Positions 9,250 to 18,277 of a stretch of DNA of 64,000 nucleotides are shown here, piece by piece (within the stretch, counting starts at the first letter, position 1; the number at the start of each line of letters is the position of its first letter). The stretch is from assembly GCA_036495525.1 (NCBI GenBank), contig DASXMR010000045.1, positions 1 to 64,000 on the forward strand. Direction: 5' to 3'. The notes beneath the pieces were generated by a model. That model made no database searches. It was not told where the DNA came from and saw only the letters and a program-made list of their open reading frames with translations. The position numbers and the translations under genes were made by a program. The stretch is from DASXMR01 sp036495525. Its GTDB lineage: Bacteria > Actinomycetota > Actinomycetes > Streptosporangiales > Streptosporangiaceae.

Positions 9250-10476
9250 GTGACAGACCAGCGCAGCGCGCCAGCCGTAGCCGAGGATGTCAGCGGCCCG
9301 GCCGGATCGCCGGGCCACGCAGCAGCGCCGCTGGCGCCTGCCGGAGCTGACGTGCCGGTCGTCGGCATGGTCGGCGGCGGCCAGCTCGCCCGGATGACCA
9401 GCCAGGCGGCGACCGGGCTTGGCCTCGGGTTTCGCGTGCTCGCCGCGTCAGCCGCCGACAGCGCCGCGCTGGTCAGCGCTGGCGCCGTCATCGGCGACTA
9501 CCGGTCGGCTGGCGATCTGCGTGACTTCGCCGCTGGCTGCGACGTGCTGACCTTCGATCACGAGCACGTGCCAGGCGAGCTGCTCGCGGCGCTGGAGCAG
9601 GCCGGCGCCGTGCTGCGGCCAGGCCCGGCCGCGCTTCGCTTTGCCCAGGACAAGCTCGCGATGCGCGAGCGGCTGGCTGGCCTCGGCGTGCCGTGCCCGC
9701 CGTACGCCGCGGTCAGCAGCCTGGCCGGGGTGACCGAGTTCGCCGGGCGGCACGGCTGGCCGGTCGTGCTGAAGGCGGTCTCCGGCGGCTACGACGGCCG
9801 CGGGGTGTGGGTGTGCGGCACGCCGGCCGAGGCTGACGCCGTGCTCTCGCACGGCATCAGGCTGCTTGCCGAGGCGCACGTCGGCTTCGGGCGCGAGCTG
9901 GCCATGCTGGTGGCCAGGTCCCCGGCCGGGCAGGCCGCCGCTTACCCGGTCGTGCAGACCGTGCAGCGCGACGGGGTCTGCCGCGAGGTGCTGGCTCCCG
10001 CGCCAGGCCTTGACGAGGACATGGCCACCGAGGCGCAGCGGCTGGGCATCACCATCGCCGCTGAGCTCGGCGTGACCGGCATGCTGGCCGTCGAGTTGTT
10101 CGAGACCAGGGACGGGCTGCTGGTCAACGAGCTGGCCATGCGCCCGCACAACAGCGGCCACTGGACCATCGAGGGGGCCGGCACCTCGCAGTTCGAGCAG
10201 CATCTGCGGGCAGTGCTTAACCTGCCGCTCGGCTCGCCGCTGATGACCGCGCGGGCGGCGGTCATGGTGAACGTGCTCGGCGGGCCTGACCCCGGCATGT
10301 ACTCGAGGCTGGTGCACGTCATGGCGGCCGACGCCGCGGTCAAGGTGCACCTGTACGGCAAGCAGGTACGTCCCGGCCGCAAGGTGGGTCACGTGACCGT
10401 GCTCGGCGAGGACGTCGACGTGATCGCCGGCCGGGCACGCCGCGCCGCGCGTTACCTGAGCACCGGGGAAGACTAG
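9250..10476 (+). CDS. purK: 5-(carboxyamino)imidazole ribonucleotide synthase
   Basis: 408 residues, ATP-grasp fold. GMVGGGQLARM opens the N-terminal domain. The central ATP-grasp segment contains KAVSGGYDGRGVW, and the metal/substrate region has VNELAMRPHNSGHWTIEG, a PurK hallmark, followed by SQFEQHLRAVL. PurK uses ATP and bicarbonate to carboxylate AIR to N5-CAIR in purine synthesis. purE, the next enzyme in the pathway, follows 44 nt downstream on the same strand, so they are likely cotranscribed. About 30 residues before the conserved start are a low-complexity leader. Confidence 0.96.
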   Translation: MTDQRSAPAVAEDVSGPAGSPGHAAAPLAPAGADVPVVGMVGGGQLARMTSQAATGLGLGFRVLAASAADSAALVSAGAVIGDYRSAGDLRDFAAGCDVLTFDHEHVPGELLAALEQAGAVLRPGPAALRFAQDKLAMRERLAGLGVPCPPYAAVSSLAGVTEFAGRHGWPVVLKAVSGGYDGRGVWVCGTPAEADAVLSHGIRLLAEAHVGFGRELAMLVARSPAGQAAAYPVVQTVQRDGVCREVLAPAPGLDEDMATEAQRLGITIAAELGVTGMLAVELFETRDGLLVNELAMRPHNSGHWTIEGAGTSQFEQHLRAVLNLPLGSPLMTARAAVMVNVLGGPDPGMYSRLVHVMAADAAVKVHLYGKQVRPGRKVGHVTVLGEDVDVIAGRARRAARYLSTGED

Positions 10477-10520
10477 ACAGCAGCACAGGCGCAGCGCGAA
10501 ACCACGGGAGGGAGACGCCG

Positions 10521-11066
10521 ATGGCCAGCCGGCCGCTGGTGAGCGTCGTGATGGGCAGCGACTCGGACTGGCCGGTGATGGAGGCGGCCGTCACCGCCCT
10601 GGATGAGTTCGGCGTGCAGTGCGAGGCGGACGTGGTCTCCGCGCACCGGATGCCGCGCGACATGATCAACTTCGGCTCGGCCGCCGAGGGACGGGGGCTG
10701 CGGGTGATCATCGCCGGCGCTGGCGGCGCCGCTCACCTGCCCGGCATGCTGGCGGCGGTGACGCCGCTGCCCGTGATCGGCGTGCCGGTGCCGCTCGCGC
10801 ACCTGGACGGCATGGACTCGCTGCTCTCCGTGGTGCAGATGCCGGCCGGGATTCCGGTCGCCACCGTCGCCGTCGGCGGCGCCCGCAACGCCGGCTTGCT
10901 CGCCGTTCGGATACTGGCGGTCTCCGACGAGGGGCTGCGCCGCCAGCTCATCGCGTTCCAGGAGGACCTGCGGGCCAGCGCCCAGGCCAAGGGCGCCTCG
11001 CTGCAGGCCAGGCTCCGGGTGCAGCGGGCCGGCGCCACGCCGGAGCCCAGGCAGGGCGGCAGCTAG
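10521..11066 (+). CDS. purE: N5-carboxyaminoimidazole ribonucleotide mutase
   Basis: 181 residues. The class I PurE active-site signatures are clear: VMGSDSDWPVM at the start, SAHRMP near residue 41, GAGGAAHLPGM and GVPVPL. The enzyme converts N5-CAIR, made by PurK, to CAIR in purine synthesis. ATG 10521 has GGGAGG 10 nt upstream. The Lys/Arg-rich tail beyond about residue 160 is typical of actinobacterial members. Confidence 0.96.
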   Translation: MASRPLVSVVMGSDSDWPVMEAAVTALDEFGVQCEADVVSAHRMPRDMINFGSAAEGRGLRVIIAGAGGAAHLPGMLAAVTPLPVIGVPVPLAHLDGMDSLLSVVQMPAGIPVATVAVGGARNAGLLAVRILAVSDEGLRRQLIAFQEDLRASAQAKGASLQARLRVQRAGATPEPRQGGS

Positions 11067-11140
11067 CCAGCAGCACCGCCTGGTGGCGCCCGGCTAGGTC
11101 AGCGACACCACCGGTGGCGGCGGCCAGGTCAGCTTGCGGA

Positions 11141-12460
11141 TCATGGCTGGCCGGGCGCGGGCCCGGCACTGGCTGCCTCGTCGTCCGGCTGGGCGCAGAT
11201 CAGTCCCCACGGCGTGCCGTTCATCCTGGTGATGACGATGGTGGCGGCCGCGTTGCCGCGCAGCGCGAGCCGCCGCCTGATCTGCTCGACGTCACCGGCC
11301 AGGCCGCGGCGCCGGATGTCGGCCGAGCCGATCCCGCGCTCGCGCAGCGCGGCGGCGAACTGCCGTTCGTTCCACCTGGCCGACAGGAGCACCAGCAGCG
11401 TGCGGGCGAACGGCGTGCGCACCTGCTCGTCAGCGGAAAGGAACGCGATCATCGGGTCGATCTTCCAGCTGCCGGTCAGCCGGGCCAGGTCCTCGACCAG
11501 CCCCGCCCTGGTGACGGCGGGGTTCGGGTCCAGCAGGTAGCGTCCGGGCGGCGCGACCTGCACCGGCGCGCCGGGCTGCGGTAGCAGCACGTCGGCGGCC
11601 GGGACCGGACTGCCCTGGCCGGCGCCGTGGACTGGACGAGCGGGTGGAGCTGGACGAGCGCCGGGAGATGGCTGACCGGCCGGAGCCTGGCTGGCGGACG
11701 GCGGCTGGGCAGCGCCAGCGGCGTGCTGCAGGACAGTCGCCCGGCTGGCCACCGTGGCCAGCGCCGGTGACCACAGCAGTGCCTCCTTGAGGGCGCGGCC
11801 GATCGCGACGAACTCGGTCTCCCAGCCGGCCGGGACCCGCTCGCGCGGCAGGCCGGGGGCCGCCTTGATGCCTACCGCCGGGACCTGCCCGGCCAGGCCG
11901 ACGCACCAGCCGAGCGGCGGCTCGCTGTGACCAGCGCGCAGCCGCCGGCCGCCGGCGCGCCGGGCCGGGTCGATGAACACCGCGTCGACGCCGCGCAGGC
12001 TCAGCTCGCGAACGTCGGCGCGGACCGCGGCGACCCGCTCGCCGCCGGGTCGCAGCCCGGCGTTGTGCCGGGCAAAGGCCAGCGCGACCGGGTCGGCGTC
12101 AGCGGCGAGGACCCGGCGGCCAGCCGCGAGCTCCATCAGGTTGCCGCCGATGCCGCAGCACAGGTCAGCCACCACGGCCGAGTCGGCGTAGCGGGCCGCG
12201 CTGTGCCGTGCCGCGGCCTCCGACGAGGCCTGCTCCAGGCCGGGCCGGGTGAACAGCATCTCGCCGGCCAGGCTGAACTTGGACCGGGCCGCGGCCCGCA
12301 GCGACAGCTGGGTCAGCGCCGCGGCGATCAGCTCCGGCGGGTATTTGCCGCGCAGCGACTCGGCCAGCCGCATGGCGCGTTCCGGCGTGACGTCCTGCCC
12401 GGCGAGGTCAGCGAGCAGCTGGCGGCCGGGGCTGGTGAGCAGTTCATGTTCGGGCGTCAC
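11141..12460 (-). CDS. Class I SAM-dependent methyltransferase, THUMP-like
   Basis: 439 residues. An N-terminal helical part is followed by a Rossmann-like methyltransferase core with motif I VADLCCGIGGNLMELA (about 93) and the motif IV-like segment VFIDPARR (about 160). The C-terminal 120 residues contain ERQFAAALRERGIG and RRLALRGNAAATIVITRM, matching the THUMP-like domain of a conserved actinobacterial family of presumed RNA methyltransferases. A Pro/Ala-rich insert of about 55 residues lies around 255-310. The start ATG overlaps the end of the upstream S9 peptidase gene by 17 nt, suggesting translational coupling. The target RNA is unknown. Confidence 0.85.
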   Translation of the reverse strand: MTPEHELLTSPGRQLLADLAGQDVTPERAMRLAESLRGKYPPELIAAALTQLSLRAAARSKFSLAGEMLFTRPGLEQASSEAAARHSAARYADSAVVADLCCGIGGNLMELAAGRRVLAADADPVALAFARHNAGLRPGGERVAAVRADVRELSLRGVDAVFIDPARRAGGRRLRAGHSEPPLGWCVGLAGQVPAVGIKAAPGLPRERVPAGWETEFVAIGRALKEALLWSPALATVASRATVLQHAAGAAQPPSASQAPAGQPSPGARPAPPARPVHGAGQGSPVPAADVLLPQPGAPVQVAPPGRYLLDPNPAVTRAGLVEDLARLTGSWKIDPMIAFLSADEQVRTPFARTLLVLLSARWNERQFAAALRERGIGSADIRRRGLAGDVEQIRRRLALRGNAAATIVITRMNGTPWGLICAQPDDEAASAGPAPGQP

Positions 12461-14588
12461 GGTCTGGCACCTCGCGGGGCAGGCCGAGCGCGCGCCGCAG
12501 GAAGTCGAGCTGGTGCAGCAGCAGGTGCTCGGCCGCCGCCGGGTCCGACACCCGGTGTGACGCCCTGGACAGCGGCAGCACCTCGTGCGGCTTGCCAGCC
12601 GCCAGCAGCGCCGCTGAGAACCGCAGCGTGTGCGCTGGCACCACGTTGTCGTCGGCCAGCCCGTGCACTAGCAGCAGCGGCCGCCGAAGCGTGGCGGCCT
12701 CCAGGATCGGCGAGCACCGGTCGTAGGCATCGGGGTGCTCATCCGGATGGCCGAGGTGCCGCTCCTTCCAGCACGTGTCGTACAGCCGCTGATCGAGCAC
12801 CGGCGCTCCGGCCACCGCGGCGCGGAAAAGATCGGGCCGGCGCAGCACGGCCAGCGTGGCCAGGTACCCGCCGAACGACCAGCCGCGTATCCCCACCCGG
12901 CTCAGGTCAAGCGCCCCGGACCGCGCAGCGGCCTCGCGCAGGGCGATGACCTGGTCGTCAAGTACCGGGCCCGCGATGTCAAAGCGGATGGTCCGCTCCC
13001 AGGCAGGGCCGCGACCCGGCGTACCGCGGCCGTCGGTGACCAGCACGGCGAAGCCCTGCTCGGCGAACCACTGGTAGGTGTAGGTCCACGGCATCCGCGC
13101 GGCGAGCACCATCTGGCCGCCAGGCCCGCCGTAGGAGTTCACCAGGACCGGCAGCTGCCCGTCAGAAGCGGCGTACCAGGAAGGCAGGAACAGGGCGGCG
13201 CGCAGCTCACTCGGGCCGAGCTTAAGCAGCTCGACCCTGGGCTCAAGCACCGGCTGCTCCGCGTGCGACGCGATCACGACGGGCTCGTCAGCCGGCCCGG
13301 CCGGTGGTGTCTCGCGCTGCACCGTGGTCAGCAGGCCGGAGCGGTCTGGCGCCCTGGACTGCAGCACCACCGTGCCAGCCCGCCAGGCTCCTGAGTGCAC
13401 CCCGGTCCCGGCGCTCAGCCGCCGCAGCCCGGCGGCCCGGTCCCACGCCCAGACGTGCGACTGCGCGGGGTCCTCGGACGCGGTCAACAGCACCGTGTCA
13501 CCGTGCACCGCCGCGACGGCGCGCAGCTGCAGCCCCGGCGGGGTGACCGGCTGACCGGCAACGACCAGCCGCCGGGTTTCTCCTTCATCCATGCTGGTCA
13601 CCAGCTCGCCGTTCGCCGTGCGCGCCGGCAGGCCGGGGACAATCTGCACCCAGGCGTCGTCGTGCTGCTCGGCCAGCACGCTCGCCGAGCCGCTGGCCGG
13701 GTCGATGCCCAGCACCAGGCCGTGCTGCTGCGCCCGGTCGAGCACGGCGGCGTACGGGCCGGTCCCATCCCAGCCAGCCGCGGTCAGGTACTCGAAGGCG
13801 GCGTTGTCCCACCCGACTGGCGTCAGCCCGGACTGCGGCTGGTCCGCGCTGGCGATCCAGAGGCTCACATCGGCGTTGGCCGTGCCGGCTGGCGGGTAGC
13901 GGATCTCGGCCGGCCGTCGCGCCGGGTCGGCCGGATCGCCGATGTACCAGCGCTGCACTGGCGCGTTGTCGACCCGAGCGACTAGCAGGCTGCGGCCGTC
14001 CGGCGCCCACCAGTAGCCGCGGCGGCGGCCCATCGACTCGGCGGCCTCGTGCTCGGCCAGCCCGAAAGTCACCTCGGGCCCGTCCGGCTCGGCCACGGCC
14101 CAGTCGCCGCTGCCGTCAGCGGCCGCCACCCGCAGGGCACCGCCGCTGAGGTAAGCGACGAGGCGGCCGGACGGGTCGGGGCGCGGATCAACGAGCGGGG
14201 TGGCGGCTGGCAGCCGGGCGGGCTCGCCACCTGTCGCCCGGACTGTCCACAGCGCACCGGAAAGCGCGAATGCCAGCAGCTCACCGGTCCCGTCCGTCGC
14301 GTAGCTGACGATCCCTGACGAGCTCTCCCGGCTTCGCTCCCGCCGGGTCAGCTCGGCGGCTGACAGCTGCTCGGCGGCGCCGCCAAGCAGCACGCCGGGG
14401 TCAGCGAGCAGGCGCTCGGCTCCGCTGGCGCAGTCCAGTGCCCACAGGCAGGACGCCGGGTCGTCACCGGCTCTGCTGCGGAGGAAGAAGACGGCCTGGC
14501 CGGAGGCTGACAGAGACGGGTGGGCGGGATTGCCGAAAGAGAAGTTCCTGGTGCGGGCGAGCTGCGCGGCCAGCGAAAGTGTCGGCAT
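12444..14588 (-). CDS. S9-family prolyl oligopeptidase / dipeptidyl-peptidase IV-like
   Basis: 714 residues. The N-terminal 420 or so form a beta-propeller rich in repeats; the C-terminal alpha/beta hydrolase has the nucleophile S571 in GWSFGGY, an acid near D645 in HGLADDNVVP and H678 in RASHRV. This fits the S9B/S9C clan of serine peptidases that cleave after proline in short peptides. No signal peptide is visible, so it is probably cytoplasmic. Start ATG 14588 begins the region matching family members; codons further upstream look non-coding. It lies between the aminotransferase gene (76 nt upstream) and the methyltransferase gene (overlapping). Confidence 0.92.
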   Translation of the reverse strand: MPTLSLAAQLARTRNFSFGNPAHPSLSASGQAVFFLRSRAGDDPASCLWALDCASGAERLLADPGVLLGGAAEQLSAAELTRRERSRESSSGIVSYATDGTGELLAFALSGALWTVRATGGEPARLPAATPLVDPRPDPSGRLVAYLSGGALRVAAADGSGDWAVAEPDGPEVTFGLAEHEAAESMGRRRGYWWAPDGRSLLVARVDNAPVQRWYIGDPADPARRPAEIRYPPAGTANADVSLWIASADQPQSGLTPVGWDNAAFEYLTAAGWDGTGPYAAVLDRAQQHGLVLGIDPASGSASVLAEQHDDAWVQIVPGLPARTANGELVTSMDEGETRRLVVAGQPVTPPGLQLRAVAAVHGDTVLLTASEDPAQSHVWAWDRAAGLRRLSAGTGVHSGAWRAGTVVLQSRAPDRSGLLTTVQRETPPAGPADEPVVIASHAEQPVLEPRVELLKLGPSELRAALFLPSWYAASDGQLPVLVNSYGGPGGQMVLAARMPWTYTYQWFAEQGFAVLVTDGRGTPGRGPAWERTIRFDIAGPVLDDQVIALREAAARSGALDLSRVGIRGWSFGGYLATLAVLRRPDLFRAAVAGAPVLDQRLYDTCWKERHLGHPDEHPDAYDRCSPILEAATLRRPLLLVHGLADDNVVPAHTLRFSAALLAAGKPHEVLPLSRASHRVSDPAAAEHLLLHQLDFLRRALGLPREVPDRDART

Positions 14589-14664
14589 TACCGCTAGCCT
14601 GCCACGCTCGGCGGACTGGAATTGCCAGCGCCTCAGCCCGTCCCGGCTCAGGCCTGGTCGTCGC

Positions 14665-15453
14665 TCAGATCTGATCCAGGGACGCAGCCGCCAGCAGCCC
14701 GGCCGCATCGCGAATTAGCGCGGAGCCGGCTGGCAGATCCTGATGGTCGATCCGCGCGACGGTCGCCATTCCGTGCGAGTTGGTGAGGAACGCGCCGCCC
14801 AGGCCGGGCAAGTCGGCAAGCCGCACGGTCTGGTACCGCCACGGCACAGCTGCCCGGCTCAGCTCCCGCTGCAGCACCTGCATCATGACGCCGCGCAAGG
14901 CCGGCGCGTCCGGCCAGGTGATCACGCCGGCGTCGGCGAAGCCGATGTTGGTGATGGAGCCCTCGCTGATGACGCCGCCCGCACCGGTGAACAGCGCCTC
15001 GTCGAAGCCGTTCCCGCTGGCCAGGCCGCCGAAGTAAGCCTGGCCGAAGCCGGTGGTGTGCTTGATGTGCGCGGCCGGCCGGCGGTAGCTGACGCTCTGC
15101 AGGACCAGCCCCTGCCGGGGCGGCTCGGCCGGCGGCCGCACGCTGACGACCACCCACAGCTCAGCAGCCAGGTCAGGGCGGTGCACGCTGACCCGGACTG
15201 ACGCGTCCTCAGCGTGGCCAGCCAGCGCGTGCCTGATCAGCTCGCGCACGCTGGCCCCGTCGAGGGTCATGCCGAAGAGCTCTCTGGTCGCGCCATCGAG
15301 CCGGTCCAGGTGGAACTGCAGGCCAGCCGTAGCGCCGCCGCGGACCTGCATCGCGGTGAAGTGGCCTGGCGGGCCGGCGTCGAGCACCCAGAACTGCTCA
15401 AGCCCAGCCGGACGGCCGTTGATTTCCACTCGCGGCGGGAGAATGCCGGGCAT
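14665..15453 (-). CDS. Aminotransferase class IV (PLP-dependent)
   Basis: 262 residues of fold-type IV PLP enzyme. K131 in HIKHTTGFGQAY is the likely Schiff-base lysine, and ISEGSITNIGF matches the class signature segment that holds PLP (E and N residues). Family members include branched-chain aminotransferase, D-amino acid transaminase and aminodeoxychorismate lyase; the match is too general to choose. It is first in a same-strand run with the S9 peptidase and methyltransferase genes. There is no strong ribosome site before ATG 15453. Confidence 0.85.
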   Translation of the reverse strand: MPGILPPRVEINGRPAGLEQFWVLDAGPPGHFTAMQVRGGATAGLQFHLDRLDGATRELFGMTLDGASVRELIRHALAGHAEDASVRVSVHRPDLAAELWVVVSVRPPAEPPRQGLVLQSVSYRRPAAHIKHTTGFGQAYFGGLASGNGFDEALFTGAGGVISEGSITNIGFADAGVITWPDAPALRGVMMQVLQRELSRAAVPWRYQTVRLADLPGLGGAFLTNSHGMATVARIDHQDLPAGSALIRDAAGLLAAASLDQI

Positions 15454-15630
15454 GGCAGGCGGGCTCCAGGCGAGCTGCTACGGCTGCCCGGACGGGCAGC
15501 AGGGCCGGAATGGCAGGCTGCTCGCCCGGCACGGGGACTCAGGCTGGCGCGAGCAGGCCGACATGGCGGCAAGTCTGCCACGCAGCCGGTACTCAGAGCA
15601 TGGGCATTTTCAGCCGGCCTGCTCGGCTCA

Positions 15631-15636
15631 TACCAT
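15631..15636 (+). promoter_or_regulatory. Leaderless -10 element (TACCAT)
   Basis: TACCAT, 8 nt, then ATG 15645. It shares the block CATACCATCT with the promoter at 7179. Confidence 0.45.
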
Positions 15637-15644
15637 CTATTGCT

Positions 15645-16817
15645 ATGACGTCCGACTATCCCGCTTACGCGCTGACGCCCGAGCTGGAGGCGCTGCGCGC
15701 CTCGGTCCGTGAGCTGGCCGATGACAAGATCGCGCCGCACGCCGCCAAGGTCGACCAGTCCGCCGAGTTTCCGTGGGAAGCGCACGACGCGCTGGTCAAG
15801 GCCGAGCTGCACGCCGTGCACGTGCCCGAGGCCTACGGCGGTGCTGGCGCCGACGCGCTGGCCACGGTGATCGTGATCGAGGAGGTGGCGCGGGCCTGCG
15901 CCTCATCCTCGCTGATCCCGGCGGTCAACAAGCTCGGCACGGTGCCGCTGCTGCTGTCCGCCTCCGAGGAGCTGAAGCAGCAGTACCTGCCGCCGGTGGC
16001 CAGCGGGGCGGCGATGTTCTCCTACGCGCTGTCCGAGCCCGAGGCCGGCTCGGACGCCGTGGCGATGAAGACCAGGGCGGTCAGGGACGGCGACAGCTAC
16101 GTGCTGAACGGCACCAAGCGGTGGATCACCAACGCCGGCGTCTCCGAGTACTACACGGTGATGGCCGTGACCGATCCGGCGGCCGGCTCGAACGGCATTT
16201 CCGCGTTCGTGGTGGAGAAGGGCGACGACGGGTTCACGTTCGGGGCACCCGAGCACAAGCTCGGCATCAAGGGCTCGCCGACCAGGGAGCTGTACTTCGA
16301 CAACTGCGTGATCCCGGCCAGCCGGCTGGTCGGCGAGGAGGGCACCGGCTTCCGCACCGCGCTGCGCACGCTCGACCACACCAGGATCACGATCGCCGCG
16401 CAGGCGCTGGGCATCGCGCAGGGGGCGCTCGACTACGCCGTCGGGTACGTGCAGGAGCGGCGGCAGTTCGGCAAGGCCATCGCGGAGTTCCAGGGCATTC
16501 AGTTCATGCTGGCCGACATGGCCATGCGGGTCGAGGCTGCGCGGCAGCTGACCTACGCGGCGGCGGCCAGGTCGGAGCGCGCGATGGCGGGCGAGAAGGT
16601 TCCCGACCTGACGTTCATGTCCTCGGCGTGCAAGTGCCTGGCCTCGGACGTGGCGATGGACGTCACCACCGACGCCGTGCAGCTGCTCGGCGGCTACGGC
16701 TACGTCAGCGACTACCCGGTCGAGCGGATGATGCGCGACGCCAAGATCACCCAGATCTACGAGGGCACCAACCAGATCCAGCGCATGGTCATGGCCCGCC
16801 AGCTTCTCAAGGGGTAG
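15645..16817 (+). CDS. Acyl-CoA dehydrogenase
   Basis: 390 residues, the normal length for a single-domain FAD acyl-CoA dehydrogenase. YALSEPEAGSDA and KRWITNAG are the beta-domain motifs, RRQFGKAIAEFQG and LLGGYGYVSDYPVERMMRD mark the C-terminal helical domain, and ITQIYEGTNQIQRMVMAR carries the likely catalytic glutamate of the short/medium-chain type. Start ATG 15645 follows a TANNNT element; upstream in-frame codons show no similarity. It likely acts in fatty or branched acyl-CoA beta-oxidation. Confidence 0.94.
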   Translation: MTSDYPAYALTPELEALRASVRELADDKIAPHAAKVDQSAEFPWEAHDALVKAELHAVHVPEAYGGAGADALATVIVIEEVARACASSSLIPAVNKLGTVPLLLSASEELKQQYLPPVASGAAMFSYALSEPEAGSDAVAMKTRAVRDGDSYVLNGTKRWITNAGVSEYYTVMAVTDPAAGSNGISAFVVEKGDDGFTFGAPEHKLGIKGSPTRELYFDNCVIPASRLVGEEGTGFRTALRTLDHTRITIAAQALGIAQGALDYAVGYVQERRQFGKAIAEFQGIQFMLADMAMRVEAARQLTYAAAARSERAMAGEKVPDLTFMSSACKCLASDVAMDVTTDAVQLLGGYGYVSDYPVERMMRDAKITQIYEGTNQIQRMVMARQLLKG

Positions 16818-16941
16818 AGCATCAGCCCTCCGGCCAGTTGCCCTTGCCTCTGCAGGTTCCATTACGGCAGGTAGAACCGCCATACTGATAACCGGCCTGC
16901 CCGGCCAAACCCTCCCGCACTGAGAAACGAAGTGGACGAGC

Positions 16942-17001
16942 ATGATCTACCTGATCAGGAAGCTCATCCAGCGACTACGGCGGCAGCGCAAGGCGACCTG
17001 A
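16942..17001 (+). CDS. Possible 19-residue basic amphipathic peptide
   Basis: An ATG ORF of 19 codons in an otherwise gene-free stretch of about 440 nt. The peptide starts MIYLIRKLIQRLRR, with alternating Ile/Leu and Arg/Lys typical of a short amphipathic helix, and ends QRKAT. A purine-rich stretch (GAAGTGGACGAG) sits just upstream, and a hairpin that could terminate transcription follows 48 nt after the stop. It could be a small membrane-associated or ribosome-associated peptide, or chance. No homology could be tested. Confidence 0.35.
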   Translation: MIYLIRKLIQRLRRQRKAT

Positions 17002-17259
17002 CCTGCCGCAACCCGCTGGAACCCGCAACGACGCGCGCAAGCCAACCCCGCGAAGCCCGCACCGGTCGGGTTTCGCAACCCGCACGATTCGCGCATCGGA
17101 TGGGTCTGGTGCCGCCCAGAGCCGCATCGGCCCGGCGATTGGCCAAGCCAGCCATGTGCGGGCCGACCGCCTTGCTTTGATACTGCTGGCCGGCTGCTGA
17201 GCGACGATGCGCCGCGTTACCGTCTGATCCGGAATTACGCGACCAGGGAGGTGGCGGCC
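17002..17259. other. Intergenic region before the SDR gene
   Basis: Holds the hairpin at 17050-17076 and a ribosome site AGGGAGG at 17245-17251 for the GTG at 17260. No other feature is seen, and no tRNA fold was recognised. Confidence 0.4.
17050..17076 (+). terminator. Hairpin, possible terminator
   Basis: GCGAAGCCCG, 7-nt loop, CGGGTTTCGC: a 10-bp stem with one G-T pair. There is no T-run after it, which is common in G+C-rich actinomycetes. It lies after the small ORF. Confidence 0.4.
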
Positions 17260-18243
17260 GTGGACTCATTCGCGGGCAAGCTGGCAGTGGTGACCGGTGG
17301 TGGCTCGGGCATGGGCCGTGAGCTGGCCCGCCAGCTTGCCGCGCAGGGCTGCTCGGTGGCGGCCTGCGACTGGCACGCCGACTCCGTCGCGCAGACCGTC
17401 GCCATGGCGCTGCCAGGCGCACCGGACGGTGTGCGGGTCACCGGCCACGCCTGTGACGTCTCCGAGGAGGCGCAGGTCTTGCGATTCCGCCATGAGCTGC
17501 TGCAGCAGCACGCCAGCGAGCACGTTGACCTGGTGTTCGCCAACGCCGGCATCGGTGGCGGCGGCAGCTTCGTCAAGGACAGCCGGCAAGACTGGGAGCG
17601 CACGTTCAACGTCGACTGGCTTGGCGTGTACTACTGCGCCCGAGTGTTCCTTCCGTTGCTGATCAGTAGCGGTGACGGCGTGCTGGTCAACACCAGCAGC
17701 GTCAACGGCCTCTGGGCGTCCCTCGGCCCTGGCATGCCCAATACCGCCTACAGCGCGGCCAAGTTCGCCGTGCGGGGCTTTACCGAAGGGCTCATCGAGG
17801 ACCTGCGCGCCAACGCGCCTCAGGTCCGCGTGGCCGTCGTGCTGCCCGGGCACGTGGGCACCGACATCGTGGCCAACAGCATGCGCGCTCAGGGCCTGCC
17901 CGAGCCGGAGCAGATGAGCGACGCGCAGGTCGAGCAGATGATTCCGGCCGACGCCAGGGCCGGGCTCGTCAGCGCCGGCCTGCTGGCTGACGGCGCCTCG
18001 CCCGATGACCTGCGCCGGATGCTCGCGCGGATGAGCGCTGAGTTCCGCGACAAGGCGCCGCTCAGCGCGGCCGATGCGGCGGCCATCATCCTCGACGGCG
18101 TGCGAAGCGGTGCGTGGCGGATCCTCGTCGGCGAGGACGCCCGGATGATCGATGCGGCGGTGCGCGCGAAACCCGAGGCTGCCTACGACTATGCCGAGCT
18201 GTTCAGCGCGTGGCGGGCAACCGGCAGCGACGAGAACAGCTGA
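17260..18243 (+). CDS. SDR-family oxidoreductase
   Basis: 327 residues. The nucleotide-binding motif TGGGSGMG appears near residue 13, NAGIGGGG follows in strand 4, and the catalytic set is the serine of NTSSVNG and the YSAAK tetrad segment. At 327 residues it is longer than the 250 of classical SDRs, with a C-terminal extension of about 80 residues. Start GTG 17260 has AGGGAGG 8 nt upstream; the GTG at 17251 overlaps that site and is rejected. Substrate unknown. Confidence 0.88.
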   Translation: MDSFAGKLAVVTGGGSGMGRELARQLAAQGCSVAACDWHADSVAQTVAMALPGAPDGVRVTGHACDVSEEAQVLRFRHELLQQHASEHVDLVFANAGIGGGGSFVKDSRQDWERTFNVDWLGVYYCARVFLPLLISSGDGVLVNTSSVNGLWASLGPGMPNTAYSAAKFAVRGFTEGLIEDLRANAPQVRVAVVLPGHVGTDIVANSMRAQGLPEPEQMSDAQVEQMIPADARAGLVSAGLLADGASPDDLRRMLARMSAEFRDKAPLSAADAAAIILDGVRSGAWRILVGEDARMIDAAVRAKPEAAYDYAELFSAWRATGSDENS

Positions 18244-18277
18244 CCTGCGCCGGCGGGCCAGCGCATGCCGGGTGACG

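Noticed and set aside
17251..17260. GTG 17251 as the SDR start
   Set aside because: It overlaps the AGGGAGG ribosome site that serves GTG 17260.
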